Of a stretch of 64,000 nucleotides of DNA, positions 16,244 to 25,460 are shown piece after piece. Source of the stretch: Chitinophagales bacterium. Its GTDB lineage: Bacteria; Bacteroidota; Bacteroidia; Chitinophagales; Chitinophagaceae. The translations under genes were made by a program, and so were the position numbers. The notes under the pieces were generated by a model. That model was not told where the DNA came from. It did not search any database and saw only the letters and a program-made list of their open reading frames with translations. The DNA lies in the NCBI GenBank assembly GCA_017303835.1, contig JAFLBI010000001.1, positions 2,232,001 to 2,296,000 of the forward strand, given 5' to 3'. How positions within the stretch are numbered: the stretch's first letter is position 1; every line of letters starts with the position of its first letter.

Positions 16244-16965
16244 GAAGGAAAGAATTTTGGTGTAGCCTTCGATAAAAGAGCGAATTCATCTGCATCAATC
16301 GCATAGAATTGTACGCGATCGCCTGCTTGCAACAAACATGGCTGCTCTTGCGCAGGATCAAACAAATGATACGGTGTTCTGCCAATGATATTCCATCCAC
16401 CGGGAGAATCCTGCGGATAAATCCCTGTTTGTTGTCCCGCAATACCTACTGAACCAGCTGCAACCTTGGTTCTAGGTACAGACAAGCGCGGCATTTGTAT
16501 TGCTTCAGTCACATTACCCATATATGGAAAGCCTGGCATAAACCCGATCATGTATACATGATACACCGTTCTTGTATGCAGGGTAATCACTCCATCTACC
16601 GACAAATTCTTTGCTGCAGCCAGTGCAGTAATATCCGGCGCAAAATCTGCCGCATAACAAACCGGTATTTTTTTGATAGGATGTTCAACCTGCTGTTCTG
16701 CCGACCATCGCCAAGTATGCAGTTGCGCTCGCAGCCATTGCTCAGGAATTTGGTCAGGATATTGTTGCAAAAAAGCCATTGGGTCAATCACCACACTTAC
16801 GCCTGTATATGCTGGAATAATATCCTCTACAAAGGGAAAAGCCGCATCATCTAGGTGTCTAGCCAAAGCCATCACTTCTCTATGTGCTTCCGGACTAATG
16901 CTATCAGTCAGCTGAATGGTCAGGACAGATTCCCCACAAGCATATATACGTAATGGTTGGTGCAT
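16240..16965 (-). CDS. pxpB: 5-oxoprolinase subunit B
   Basis: This 241-residue protein of the KipI/PxpB family shows CGESVLTIQLTD near the start, the signature YMIGFMPGFPYMG near residue 140, then VPRTKVAAGSVGIAGQQTG and PGGWNIIGRTP, which belong to the cyclophilin-like C-terminal domain. It is the first gene of the pxpB-pxpC-pxpA-transporter operon. The operon promoter must lie in the 90 bases shared with the divergent tricorn-like protease gene. Confidence 0.93.
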   Translation of the reverse strand: MHQPLRIYACGESVLTIQLTDSISPEAHREVMALARHLDDAAFPFVEDIIPAYTGVSVVIDPMAFLQQYPDQIPEQWLRAQLHTWRWSAEQQVEHPIKKIPVCYAADFAPDITALAAAKNLSVDGVITLHTRTVYHVYMIGFMPGFPYMGNVTEAIQMPRLSVPRTKVAAGSVGIAGQQTGIYPQDSPGGWNIIGRTPYHLFDPAQEQPCLLQAGDRVQFYAIDADEFALLSKATPKFFPS

Positions 16966-17054
16966 TGCATCACTAAAGTACTGCCTTCCTTTTATCCATT
17001 TTCTGAATTTTCAGCCTCACAAGTTCTGTATCTTTCCCTCTTATAATGCTGTTT

Positions 17055-20000
17055 ATGAAAAAATCCTTTTTTACATCATTTTTAGTGTTGGCTGCTTTTA
17101 TAGGTAAGGCACAAAATGAACCTACCTGGTTACGTCATTCCGCCATTTCACCAGATGGCAAAACCATTGTCTTTACCTATAAAGGCGACTTGTACAAAGT
17201 GCCCGCCTCAGGCGGTGATGCCGTTGCACTCACCATGCATGAAGCACATGACTACATGCCCGTATGGAGCCATGATGGCAAGACCATTGCTTTTGCCAGT
17301 GACCGCTATGGCAATTTCGACGTCTTCACCATTTCCATCAATGGAGGTGAAGCCAAACGCATTACTTATCATTCTGCAGCAGAATATCCCTATGATTTCT
17401 CTCCAGATGATAAGCAAATCTTATTCGGTTCTGCAAGAATGGATATGGCCAGCAACCGTCAGTTCCCAACAGGTTCCATGCCCGAACTCTATACTGTGGG
17501 TGTAGGCGGTGGCCGACCAGTGCAAGTATTGACCACTCCTGCTGAGCATGCCAAGTACAGTAAGGATGGTAGCAAGATTATCTATCACGATAAAAAAGGT
17601 GGCGAAAACGAATGGCGTAAACACCACACTTCTTCTATCGCTCGTGATATCTGGATTTATGATAGCAAAGCAGATAAGCATACTAAGTTGACTGCTTTTA
17701 ATGGAGAAGATCGTTCACCCATTTTGACTGATGGTGAAAAAGCGATGTTCTACCTAAGTGAAGAAAGCGGCAGTTTCAACGTACATAAGATGGCATTGAC
17801 TGGCGGCAAGAGCGAGCAACTTACTTCTTTCAAGAAACATCCAGTTCGTTTTCTAAGTGCTGCCAACGACGGAACACTCTGCTTTAGCTATGATGGCCAG
17901 CTCTACACCTTGAAAGCAGGCAGCAAAGCACAACAAGTGAATGTGCGTATTTCAGCTGATGCACGCAGAAATGATGAGCAATTGGTACGCGTGAACAGCG
18001 GTAGTGGTATTTCTGTATCTCCTAATGGAAAAGAAATTGCTTTCATCTTCCGTGGTGAGGTATTTGTTAGCAGTGTGGAGGGTGGAATCACCAAACGTAT
18101 TACCAATACACCGGTTCAGGAAACCAGCGTAGGTTTTGCACCAGATGGCAAATCCATCATTTATGCATCTGAAAGAAACAATAAATGGAGTATCTACGAA
18201 ACCAAGATGGTGCGTACAGATGAGCTCTATTTCTATGCTTCTACCCTTTTGAAGGAAACAGCTGTGATTGAAAACAATAATGACAATACACAGCCCCTCT
18301 ATTCTCCTGATGGAAAAGAGATTGCTTTTGTTGAAAATAGAAACTATCTGAAAGTATACAACATCGCTTCTAAGCAAAGCAGAAGCGTGCTGAATACAGA
18401 ACAAATCTTTGCTTTTGTAGAGAATGATCAATACTTCCAGTGGAGTCCAGACAGCAAATGGTTGTTGTTTGATTATGCTGTACCCGGAAGCGCAGTGAGC
18501 GAAGTGGGCCTGGTGAGCAACGATGGTAAGAAAGTCGTTAACCTAACCGAAAGTGGTTTTAACGATTACAGACCTAAGTGGGTAATGGGCGGTAAAGCCA
18601 TGCTTTGGCAAAGTAACCGTGATGGCCTGCGTGCAGCAGCCATGAGTGGCGGTGCACAAAGCGATGCTTATATGATGTTCTTTACTAAAGAAAGCTTCGA
18701 TCGCTTTAAACTTAGTAAAGAAGAAATAGCACTGTTGAAAGAAATCGAAGACAATAAAGCAAAAGCCGATACCAGCAAGAAAAAGACGCCTGCTAAAGAC
18801 AGCGTGGTAATTGACTGGGATGGACTTTCTCAACGCAAAGCCAAGGTAACCATTCACTCTTCTTCAATGGGTGATGCATTGGTAAGTAAGGATGGAGAAA
18901 CACTCTATTACCTCGCACGCTTTGAAAGAGGCATGAACTTGTGGAGCACTAACCTGCGTACACGTGAAACCAAGATGCTGGTTCCTTTGAACGCTGGATT
19001 TGCAGCCATGAGCTGGGATAAGGATCAGAAAAATATCTTCATTTCAACAGATGGTAGTGTTATCAGATTAGATCCCGCATCATCCAAGCAAGATCGTGTA
19101 AGCATCAATGGCGAGATGATGGTGAACACGACTGCAGAAAGACAAGCTATGTTTGATCATGTGTGGAGAAGAACTAAGAAAACCTTCTATACCAAAACCT
19201 TCCATGGCATTGATTGGGATAGTTATAAGCCCGACTACGATAAATACATCCCTTCTATAGGCAATAACTACGAATTCAGTGAAATGCTGAGTGAATTACT
19301 CGGTGAGCTAAATGTAAGCCATAGCGGTAGCGGTTACAGTGGATTCAATCCTTCCGGTGATGCCACTGCATCTCTGGGCGCATTCTACGATGCAGCACAC
19401 AAGGGTAATGGTGTGAGAATTGCGGAAGTCATCAAAGATGGTCCGCTAGACAAAGCCGGTTTGAATGTTCAGGCTGGAATGATTATCGAATCTATTGATG
19501 GCGAAATCATCACTGCTGATAAAGACCTGGCACAATACCTAAACAGAAAATCAGGTAAGCTAACATTACTGACCATCATTGATGGTACCACTAAGAAAGA
19601 GGTTACTGTAAAACCCATCTCTACAGGCGAAGAAAACGGATTACTTTACAGACGTTGGGTGAAGCGTAATGCCGACGAAGTAGAAAAGCTCAGCGGTGGT
19701 GCTTTGGGCTATGTACATATCCCAGGTATGAATGATGGTGCGTTCAGAACTACTTATGAAGAAATCATGGGTAAGTATTTCCACAAAAAAGGAATTGTAG
19801 TAGATACCCGTAATAATGGTGGTGGCGATTTGGTTGCTGATCTTGCTACATTCTTAAGTGGTAAGAAATTCATGGAATATGGTAATGATATTCGTAGCAA
19901 TGGTTACGAACCTAATTTCCGCTGGACCAAGCCGAGTATTTCTATCGCCAATGAAGCCAACTATAGCGATGGTCACTGCTATGCATATATGGTGAAGGAA

Positions 20001-20252
20001 ATCAATGTAGGTAAACTGGTTGGTATGCCTGTGCCCGGCACCTGTACTTTCGCCGGATGGGAAGGTCTGATGGATACCGGTATTCGTTGGGGTGCACCTC
20101 CTGTTGGTGTAAAAGCCAATAATGGTCGCTACTTAGAGAACTGGCAAACAGAACCAGATATCAAAGTGATGAATGAATACGAGCAAGTGAAGAAAGGTGT
20201 TGACCAACAGTTAGAAGCCGCTGTAAAAGAATTGATGAAAGATTTAAAATAA
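17055..20252 (+). CDS. Secreted tricorn-like S41 peptidase
   Basis: From ATG 17055 the product is 1065 residues with a signal peptide (MKKSFFTSFL...GKAQ-N). The N-terminal half consists of WD40-like PD40 beta-propeller repeats (for example SPDGKTIVFTYKGDLY and SHDGKTIAFASDRYG). A helical region is followed by a PDZ domain near residues 780-860 and a C-terminal S41 peptidase core. The core keeps the tricorn pattern: His in NVSHSGSGY, the nucleophile Ser in NYSDGHCY (about residue 970), and Glu in ENWQTEPDI, with RNNGGGD before them. It probably degrades peptides in the periplasm. It is followed by a strong terminator. Confidence 0.93.
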   Translation: MKKSFFTSFLVLAAFIGKAQNEPTWLRHSAISPDGKTIVFTYKGDLYKVPASGGDAVALTMHEAHDYMPVWSHDGKTIAFASDRYGNFDVFTISINGGEAKRITYHSAAEYPYDFSPDDKQILFGSARMDMASNRQFPTGSMPELYTVGVGGGRPVQVLTTPAEHAKYSKDGSKIIYHDKKGGENEWRKHHTSSIARDIWIYDSKADKHTKLTAFNGEDRSPILTDGEKAMFYLSEESGSFNVHKMALTGGKSEQLTSFKKHPVRFLSAANDGTLCFSYDGQLYTLKAGSKAQQVNVRISADARRNDEQLVRVNSGSGISVSPNGKEIAFIFRGEVFVSSVEGGITKRITNTPVQETSVGFAPDGKSIIYASERNNKWSIYETKMVRTDELYFYASTLLKETAVIENNNDNTQPLYSPDGKEIAFVENRNYLKVYNIASKQSRSVLNTEQIFAFVENDQYFQWSPDSKWLLFDYAVPGSAVSEVGLVSNDGKKVVNLTESGFNDYRPKWVMGGKAMLWQSNRDGLRAAAMSGGAQSDAYMMFFTKESFDRFKLSKEEIALLKEIEDNKAKADTSKKKTPAKDSVVIDWDGLSQRKAKVTIHSSSMGDALVSKDGETLYYLARFERGMNLWSTNLRTRETKMLVPLNAGFAAMSWDKDQKNIFISTDGSVIRLDPASSKQDRVSINGEMMVNTTAERQAMFDHVWRRTKKTFYTKTFHGIDWDSYKPDYDKYIPSIGNNYEFSEMLSELLGELNVSHSGSGYSGFNPSGDATASLGAFYDAAHKGNGVRIAEVIKDGPLDKAGLNVQAGMIIESIDGEIITADKDLAQYLNRKSGKLTLLTIIDGTTKKEVTVKPISTGEENGLLYRRWVKRNADEVEKLSGGALGYVHIPGMNDGAFRTTYEEIMGKYFHKKGIVVDTRNNGGGDLVADLATFLSGKKFMEYGNDIRSNGYEPNFRWTKPSISIANEANYSDGHCYAYMVKEINVGKLVGMPVPGTCTFAGWEGLMDTGIRWGAPPVGVKANNGRYLENWQTEPDIKVMNEYEQVKKGVDQQLEAAVKELMKDLK

Positions 20253-20270
20253 AAGAGGTTTCAAAACAAA

Positions 20271-20297
20271 ATCCCCGCAATACTGCGGGGATTTTTT
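20271..20297. terminator. Bidirectional terminator between convergent genes
   Basis: ATCCCCGCA (20271-20279) pairs with TGCGGGGAT (20284-20292) around ATAC, with a T-run on the plus side and A-run on the other. It serves the protease gene and overlaps the stop of the converging gene at 20296. Confidence 0.88.
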
Positions 20298-20748
20298 ATT
20301 TAGCACAGTTTCTACCAACGGCATAGTCTGGCTTTAGTTCTTTGTACACTTCCGCATATTCTTTATTGCCTGCCGACATTCCATTCTTAGAGTGGTGGAA
20401 ATAAGCTTTGGTTTGTTTCATGATTTCATTACCCAGCATATGTTTGGTGTCTTCCACTTGCTGCCTTACTTTTTCCAATTCTTCTAAAATCTCACTGTAT
20501 TGTTCATACAAATGCATACAGGTGTTGCAGTGCTGTACATCTACATAAGCCGGTACAGTAGAGGGGTATCTTTTCATAAAGTTCAGGGCCTTACGCACAA
20601 AATCAATCCGCTTGGTATTGAGCTTGAACATACTACGACGTTCATGTGGTTTCAGTTCAGTACGTGTGGGTAATGATTGGCGGATACCTGCAATGTTCTG
20701 CAAAATGGTTATCAGCTCAGAAGCCATGAGGCTACGGAAAACGGCCAT
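20296..20748 (-). CDS. Hypothetical coiled-coil protein with CxxC-like pair
   Basis: This 150-residue soluble protein has no signal peptide. It is mostly helical and rich in charged residues, with a likely coiled coil at YEQYSEILEELEKVRQQVEDTKHM and a HCNTCMHLYEQ segment carrying two cysteines spaced CxxC. A further Cys lies three residues from the end. I do not recognise the family. The start could be the first Met (20748) or Met8 (20727). It stands alone, with a 120-base gap to the next gene on its strand. Confidence 0.55.
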   Translation of the reverse strand: MAVFRSLMASELITILQNIAGIRQSLPTRTELKPHERRSMFKLNTKRIDFVRKALNFMKRYPSTVPAYVDVQHCNTCMHLYEQYSEILEELEKVRQQVEDTKHMLGNEIMKQTKAYFHHSKNGMSAGNKEYAEVYKELKPDYAVGRNCAK

Positions 20749-20855
20749 AGGATGTGATTGTAAGCTAATAACGATTTAAAAATAGAAAAATTGTAAAAAA
20801 GGGGCCCGCGTACGCAGTGCCCCCTTGCTAATCCCCCTCAAAAAAAAGCGTTTGT

Positions 20856-21236
20856 CTATTTCCACAATACCCTGAACGAGCCAGCCCAGGTATTAGACGG
20901 TGTATTTAGTGAAACAGCAGATATATTGGCCACACAGTAAGTCTGACCAGCAGGCAAACCGGTAATGGTAACATCCGTACTTGCTTGTGTGGCTGTGTAC
21001 TTCAAACTATACACCTGCGCATTATTATCTTCCCGCTTTACATCAACAGTAATTTCTACGCCGGAAGCAGGCAATTTGCTGGTGATTTCAATCTTAAAAG
21101 CATGGCTATTGCTTGTAGATTTTGCCGGGTTATCGGTAACCAGTTTCAAGGCCAGCTGTGCTTCTTTATCTGCTTTCTTACAAGAAAACTGTACGATGCT
21201 TAAAAACAGCAGGCCTAAGAGAAATAGCTTTTTCAT
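20856..21236 (-). CDS. Lipoprotein with small Ig/fibronectin-like domain
   Basis: This 126-residue protein has a lipoprotein signal (MKKLFLLGLLFLSIVQFS-C). The mature part reads as one beta-sandwich (SKLPASGVEITVDVKRED, YSLKYTATQ, DVTITGLPAGQTYCVANI), like fibronectin-type III domains. It lies 17 bases after the T9SS protein gene on the same strand, so they are probably co-transcribed. The two could work together at the cell surface, which is inference from position. Confidence 0.65.
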   Translation of the reverse strand: MKKLFLLGLLFLSIVQFSCKKADKEAQLALKLVTDNPAKSTSNSHAFKIEITSKLPASGVEITVDVKREDNNAQVYSLKYTATQASTDVTITGLPAGQTYCVANISAVSLNTPSNTWAGSFRVLWK

Positions 21237-21253
21237 ATTGGTGATTTAGGATG

Positions 21254-24200
21254 TTATAATTTGATGAATCGCATGATTGAAGTGGTTCCATTCTTCTCAG
21301 TAATGCGGAGGAAATAGATACCTGCGGGTAATTGATTTAGCTCCATCTGATCATTACTATTGATCTGTTTTTCAGACTGTACCCTTCCATTCTGCAAGAG
21401 AATCTGTGCACTAGCTTTACCAGTTGCAGTAGTTCTTCTACTGATGAATAAAGTATTACCAACTACTGGGTTTGGATACAATTTCCATTCTTTGCCAGTT
21501 ACATCAATATTGCTCAAAGCGGTGATCACAACAGGGAAGCTGGCTGAAACCTCACTCTTACAACCAAGAGTATTGGTTACCTGTAAAGTATAGGTTCCAC
21601 TATTCATGATTTTATACTTCTGATTGGTTGCACCACTGATGGCAGCTGTATTGAGATACCACTGATTACCTGAGCTAGCACTGCTGATCAATGTATCTGC
21701 CTGCTGACTGATGGTTGGCTTAGGCACAACCGAAGCAAGCACTGTTGTTGATGCAGAGGTAGTGGAACAACTGTTGCTATTGGTTACACGCAATGTATAT
21801 GCGCCAGATTCTGATGCAGTATAGCTTGCATTGGTAGCACCGCTGACAGCACTATTGTCCTTTAACCACTGATAAGTTAAACCGGTACCAGTATTGCCAT
21901 TCAATACTACAGAACCCGGTGCGCAAAAGCTGGTGGCACTAGCAGCAGTGATTGTTGCTGTGGGACTGGCTTTCACCGTTACAGTAGTTGCAGCAGATGT
22001 ATCAACACAACTATTCCCATCTTGCACTCGCACGCGATATGCGCCTCCGGAGGTAGCTGTATAAGCAGCATTGGTGGCGCCACTAACAGCACTATTGTCT
22101 TTCAACCACTGATACACATAACCTGTTCCTGATGCAGCAGTGAGTGTAACGCTACCCGGATCGCAGAAGCTAGTGCTGCCGCCTGCAGTTACCGTAGTGG
22201 TAGGCAGACTATTCACCTGAACAGTAATGGGTGAGGATACAGTTGTACAACCATTTGATCCGGTAGCACCTACTGTATAACTACCACTACTTGTAGCAGT
22301 GTATGAAGCAGCTGTAGCACCTGAGATATTACTGTTGTCTTTCATCCATTGATAAGCAGTGGCTGTAGCTGTGGCAGTGAGTGTAACACTACCACCCTGA
22401 CAGAAGGTAACGGCTGAACCTGCAGCTGTGGAAAGCGTTGGTCCGCTATTCACCGTAACAATCACTTCATCTGAAGAACCTTGCAAGCCATTGCTTGCAG
22501 TAATCACTGCCACATAAGTACCCGCTTGCGTAACACTTAAACTGGCGCTATTTGCTCCCGGGATCAATACACTATCCCGATACCATTTATACGTACCTGT
22601 TACATTACTGGTGGCGTTGATACTACCTGTTCCGCCGGAACAGATGGCCACACCAACAATTGGCACGGAAACCCTGGGCAATTCACCAATCGGATTGAAC
22701 GCATAAAAACCAGTAGAGCCGCCTGCAACCAAAGCATCATAGTATAGGTGATTGGTATATGTTCCTACCGCCAATTGCGAATAATCTTTCAGCACCATAG
22801 TACCTTTTGTAATCAATGAATAGGCAATCTTATTATCCTGACTAAGGAACACAGTATCCTTTCCAAGACAGCCCGCATTAATAGAGGTGAGTGATAAGCT
22901 ACTTGTGTTGACATTAATCTTATACCACTTGTTATCACTGCTGATGATTTTGAAAAAACCATTACCAGAGCCTGCACTACCGCTGGTACCCACAAACAAA
23001 ACCGTATCGCCGGAAACGCTTACATCCAGATCGCGCACATTGAATGGAAGTGAGATGCCGTCTCCTGAATTAGCCAATGTTGTGTTTTGTGTCAATGTCC
23101 ACGTACTGGTGCCATCAAATTCTGCTCTGTAAACACCATTATGCGATACCGTATATTCTACACCGATATAAGCTACAATCTTTCCACTCTCTTGTGTAAA
23201 GACAATATCGTTCACATCAATATCCGGACCGTCCACACTCGCTTTAATGCGCAACTGTGTCCAGCTAGTACCACCATTCAGTGAGTAAAAACATCCGCCA
23301 TCACCATTATTCTGAGAATAACCAACCATCACAATATTGGTATTGTATTTGCAAACCTCAATTGCTTCGGCTACGGCACTGCTTGTAAAATTGTAAGGCG
23401 CTGTTTCAGGTGTGAAAACCTGATTCCAAGTAGTACCATTATTAAGTGTTTTATATATCCGCACATTACCCACATAAGCCTGATTGGTATTGTCTGCAAT
23501 CATTTCAGCAGAATAATAAGGTGAACCGTCTCCATTTGGAAACATCGCTGAAGACCAGGTTTTCGCACCGCTATTATAATTGGAAACCCAACGAACACCT
23601 GCTTTACTGGCCAGCCAACCATGCGTTTTAGCAGTGTTCATATCAAAATCATTTACCTGCACCGCCTCAATACCATCATTAATTTCTACCGTATTGGCAC
23701 CGCCATTTCTACTCCATGCCAAACCCTGATCACTTGTCATAGTGACAATACTACCCGAAAGACCGTCTTTGATGTAATACACTACACCATCATTAGGGTG
23801 TGTTTGTGAACCTGCATGGCCAAAATTTCGCCAGGTACCGGCAACACCTTTGTTGTTGCTGTAAACAGCTGCGCAATACACATAATAGTTACCAAAAAAG
23901 CTGTTATCAAAATCAATATTGGGTCCTATCCCTCCTGCAATACCTGTTGCTACCTCAGTAAACGCCGTTTCATGATAATCTTTATAAGCAAAGACTTTTG
24001 TATTCCCAGTACCAGTAGCACCAAGAAATATTCTTCCATCTGGTGCCACGCCCATAACAGACCAGTTATTTGTTGCACCTATTGTGTGTGTTATTGTTGT
24101 AGTGGTGGTGGTTGAGAAATTGAGACTGTTGTTAAACTTTGCGTTCACGCGTACAATCTGCGGCCTACTGCCAGGTCCGAGCAAATAAATGGTATCACCA

Positions 24201-24775
24201 TTTTTTGAAATAACCACTTTAGCACCGGGTGTAGTCCATGAATTGATATTCAGACTAGATCCGAGTGTAAAATTACCGCTGGCATCCAGATTGCCTTCTG
24301 TGAGTGTGAGTCTGCTGGCAGCAGCATCATAGACTGTATAGAGTAACTTATTGCCTTTAATTTTTAGATCAAGGGTTTGAACACCATTGATGGCTTTTGT
24401 TGCTGTAGTAGCTGTTTCAGTAGCAGAATAAATAGCCCCATTATGCCCCCAAAAAATCCTTCTTGAATTAGCATGGTATGCCAATTGCTCTATTCCACTT
24501 CCGAATCCTGCAGCACTATTGGCTGCGGGAAGTACTTTAAATGCACCGACAGAGGGTGTTCCCAAACCTGTAACATTGGCGTAAAAAATGGAATTGGCGC
24601 TTTCTGTTGCTATAACCAGTTTAAAGCTATCAGCAGTTAGTGCATCGCCGGTAATAGCACGAATTGTTCCACCGTAAATAGCTTCAACATCAGCTACGAA
24701 AGCCTGTCCGGAGACAAAACCATGTGAAATGAAGAGTAGCGTGCTGAGCAGCAATGAGCGTAGTAATTTTTTCAT
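21254..24775 (-). CDS. Large T9SS-exported surface protein with propeller-like N-terminus and Ig-like repeats
   Basis: From ATG 24775 the product is 1173 residues. It has a signal peptide (MKKLLRSLLL...VSGQ-A), a roughly 650-residue region with BNR/photosystem-stability-like repeats (TSDQGLAWSRNGG, YKTLNNGTTWNQV), then four or so Ig-like repeats of about 75 residues sharing a YQWLKDNSAVSGATNA core. It ends in a type A sorting domain (WKLYPNPVVGN...PAGIYFLRIT...IMRFIKL). The sorting domain directs export and surface attachment by the type IX system. The Ig repeats are visibly duplicated in the DNA around 21.7-22.4 kb. The likely role is adhesion or cell-surface binding, but the ligand is unknown. 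Confidence 0.88.
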   Translation of the reverse strand: MKKLLRSLLLSTLLFISHGFVSGQAFVADVEAIYGGTIRAITGDALTADSFKLVIATESANSIFYANVTGLGTPSVGAFKVLPAANSAAGFGSGIEQLAYHANSRRIFWGHNGAIYSATETATTATKAINGVQTLDLKIKGNKLLYTVYDAAASRLTLTEGNLDASGNFTLGSSLNINSWTTPGAKVVISKNGDTIYLLGPGSRPQIVRVNAKFNNSLNFSTTTTTTITHTIGATNNWSVMGVAPDGRIFLGATGTGNTKVFAYKDYHETAFTEVATGIAGGIGPNIDFDNSFFGNYYVYCAAVYSNNKGVAGTWRNFGHAGSQTHPNDGVVYYIKDGLSGSIVTMTSDQGLAWSRNGGANTVEINDGIEAVQVNDFDMNTAKTHGWLASKAGVRWVSNYNSGAKTWSSAMFPNGDGSPYYSAEMIADNTNQAYVGNVRIYKTLNNGTTWNQVFTPETAPYNFTSSAVAEAIEVCKYNTNIVMVGYSQNNGDGGCFYSLNGGTSWTQLRIKASVDGPDIDVNDIVFTQESGKIVAYIGVEYTVSHNGVYRAEFDGTSTWTLTQNTTLANSGDGISLPFNVRDLDVSVSGDTVLFVGTSGSAGSGNGFFKIISSDNKWYKINVNTSSLSLTSINAGCLGKDTVFLSQDNKIAYSLITKGTMVLKDYSQLAVGTYTNHLYYDALVAGGSTGFYAFNPIGELPRVSVPIVGVAICSGGTGSINATSNVTGTYKWYRDSVLIPGANSASLSVTQAGTYVAVITASNGLQGSSDEVIVTVNSGPTLSTAAGSAVTFCQGGSVTLTATATATAYQWMKDNSNISGATAASYTATSSGSYTVGATGSNGCTTVSSPITVQVNSLPTTTVTAGGSTSFCDPGSVTLTAASGTGYVYQWLKDNSAVSGATNAAYTATSGGAYRVRVQDGNSCVDTSAATTVTVKASPTATITAASATSFCAPGSVVLNGNTGTGLTYQWLKDNSAVSGATNASYTASESGAYTLRVTNSNSCSTTSASTTVLASVVPKPTISQQADTLISSASSGNQWYLNTAAISGATNQKYKIMNSGTYTLQVTNTLGCKSEVSASFPVVITALSNIDVTGKEWKLYPNPVVGNTLFISRRTTATGKASAQILLQNGRVQSEKQINSNDQMELNQLPAGIYFLRITEKNGTTSIMRFIKL

Positions 24776-24845
24776 GTGATCTTTATTTAAGGCTCCACTA
24801 AAGTAGACCACCTTGACGCTCAGCTACTCACCCCAAAGTATGAAA

Positions 24846-25460
24846 TCAGAGACGCCTGATTTTGGCTATGGCTTCTGTTCTGGAAGACACATCCAGCTTG
24901 GTATACAGGCTATAAACATGGGTTTTGATCGTATTCACAGATACATAAAACAGCTCCGCCAGCTGCTGGTTGGTTTTGCCCTCATAGAGGGCCTCCAGAA
25001 TCTCAAATTCCCGCTGACTAAGCGGGTTCTTGAGCACCTTATTAATCGCGATAATTGAAAGCTTCGGCTGTTGTGCATTCTGCAACATGGCGTAATTGTA
25101 CATGGCTATGTCTAAGCCGGCAAGCAAATCACGCTCATCAAATGGTTTTACGATATATCCTGCGGGTTGCACTTTTTTAGCTCTGGCAATGGTCTGCTTA
25201 TCTGCATAAGAGGTCAGGAATATGAAGGGTATCTTAATATGTTCCTGAATGAAAGACGCAATGTCCACCCCATCTTTTTCTTCCCCAAGATTCACATCCA
25301 GCAGGGCAGCATCAGGCGTGCGGTTTTTTAATTCATCAATCGCATCTGCATAATTGTATACCACCGCAGATACTGCATAATCAATACTGTTCAAACACTG
25401 TTCAATATCAGCCGCAATCAAGGGATCGTCTTCAACAATCAAAATGCGAATTTCACTCAT
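24846..25460 (-). CDS. Response regulator, REC plus LuxR-type HTH
   Basis: This 204-residue two-domain regulator has a receiver domain with the acidic pair in VEDDPL, the phosphoacceptor D55 in ALLDVNLG, Thr in FLTSYAD and Lys in YIVKPFDERD. The C-terminal LuxR/GerE helix-turn-helix is LSQREFEILEALYEGKTNQQLAELFYVSVNTIKTHVYSLYTKL. Its ATG overlaps the stop of the upstream histidine-kinase gene by 4 bases, so that kinase is its likely partner. Targets are not shown; the T9SS protein gene 70 bases downstream on the same strand is a possible one. Confidence 0.93.
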   Translation of the reverse strand: MSEIRILIVEDDPLIAADIEQCLNSIDYAVSAVVYNYADAIDELKNRTPDAALLDVNLGEEKDGVDIASFIQEHIKIPFIFLTSYADKQTIARAKKVQPAGYIVKPFDERDLLAGLDIAMYNYAMLQNAQQPKLSIIAINKVLKNPLSQREFEILEALYEGKTNQQLAELFYVSVNTIKTHVYSLYTKLDVSSRTEAIAKIRRL

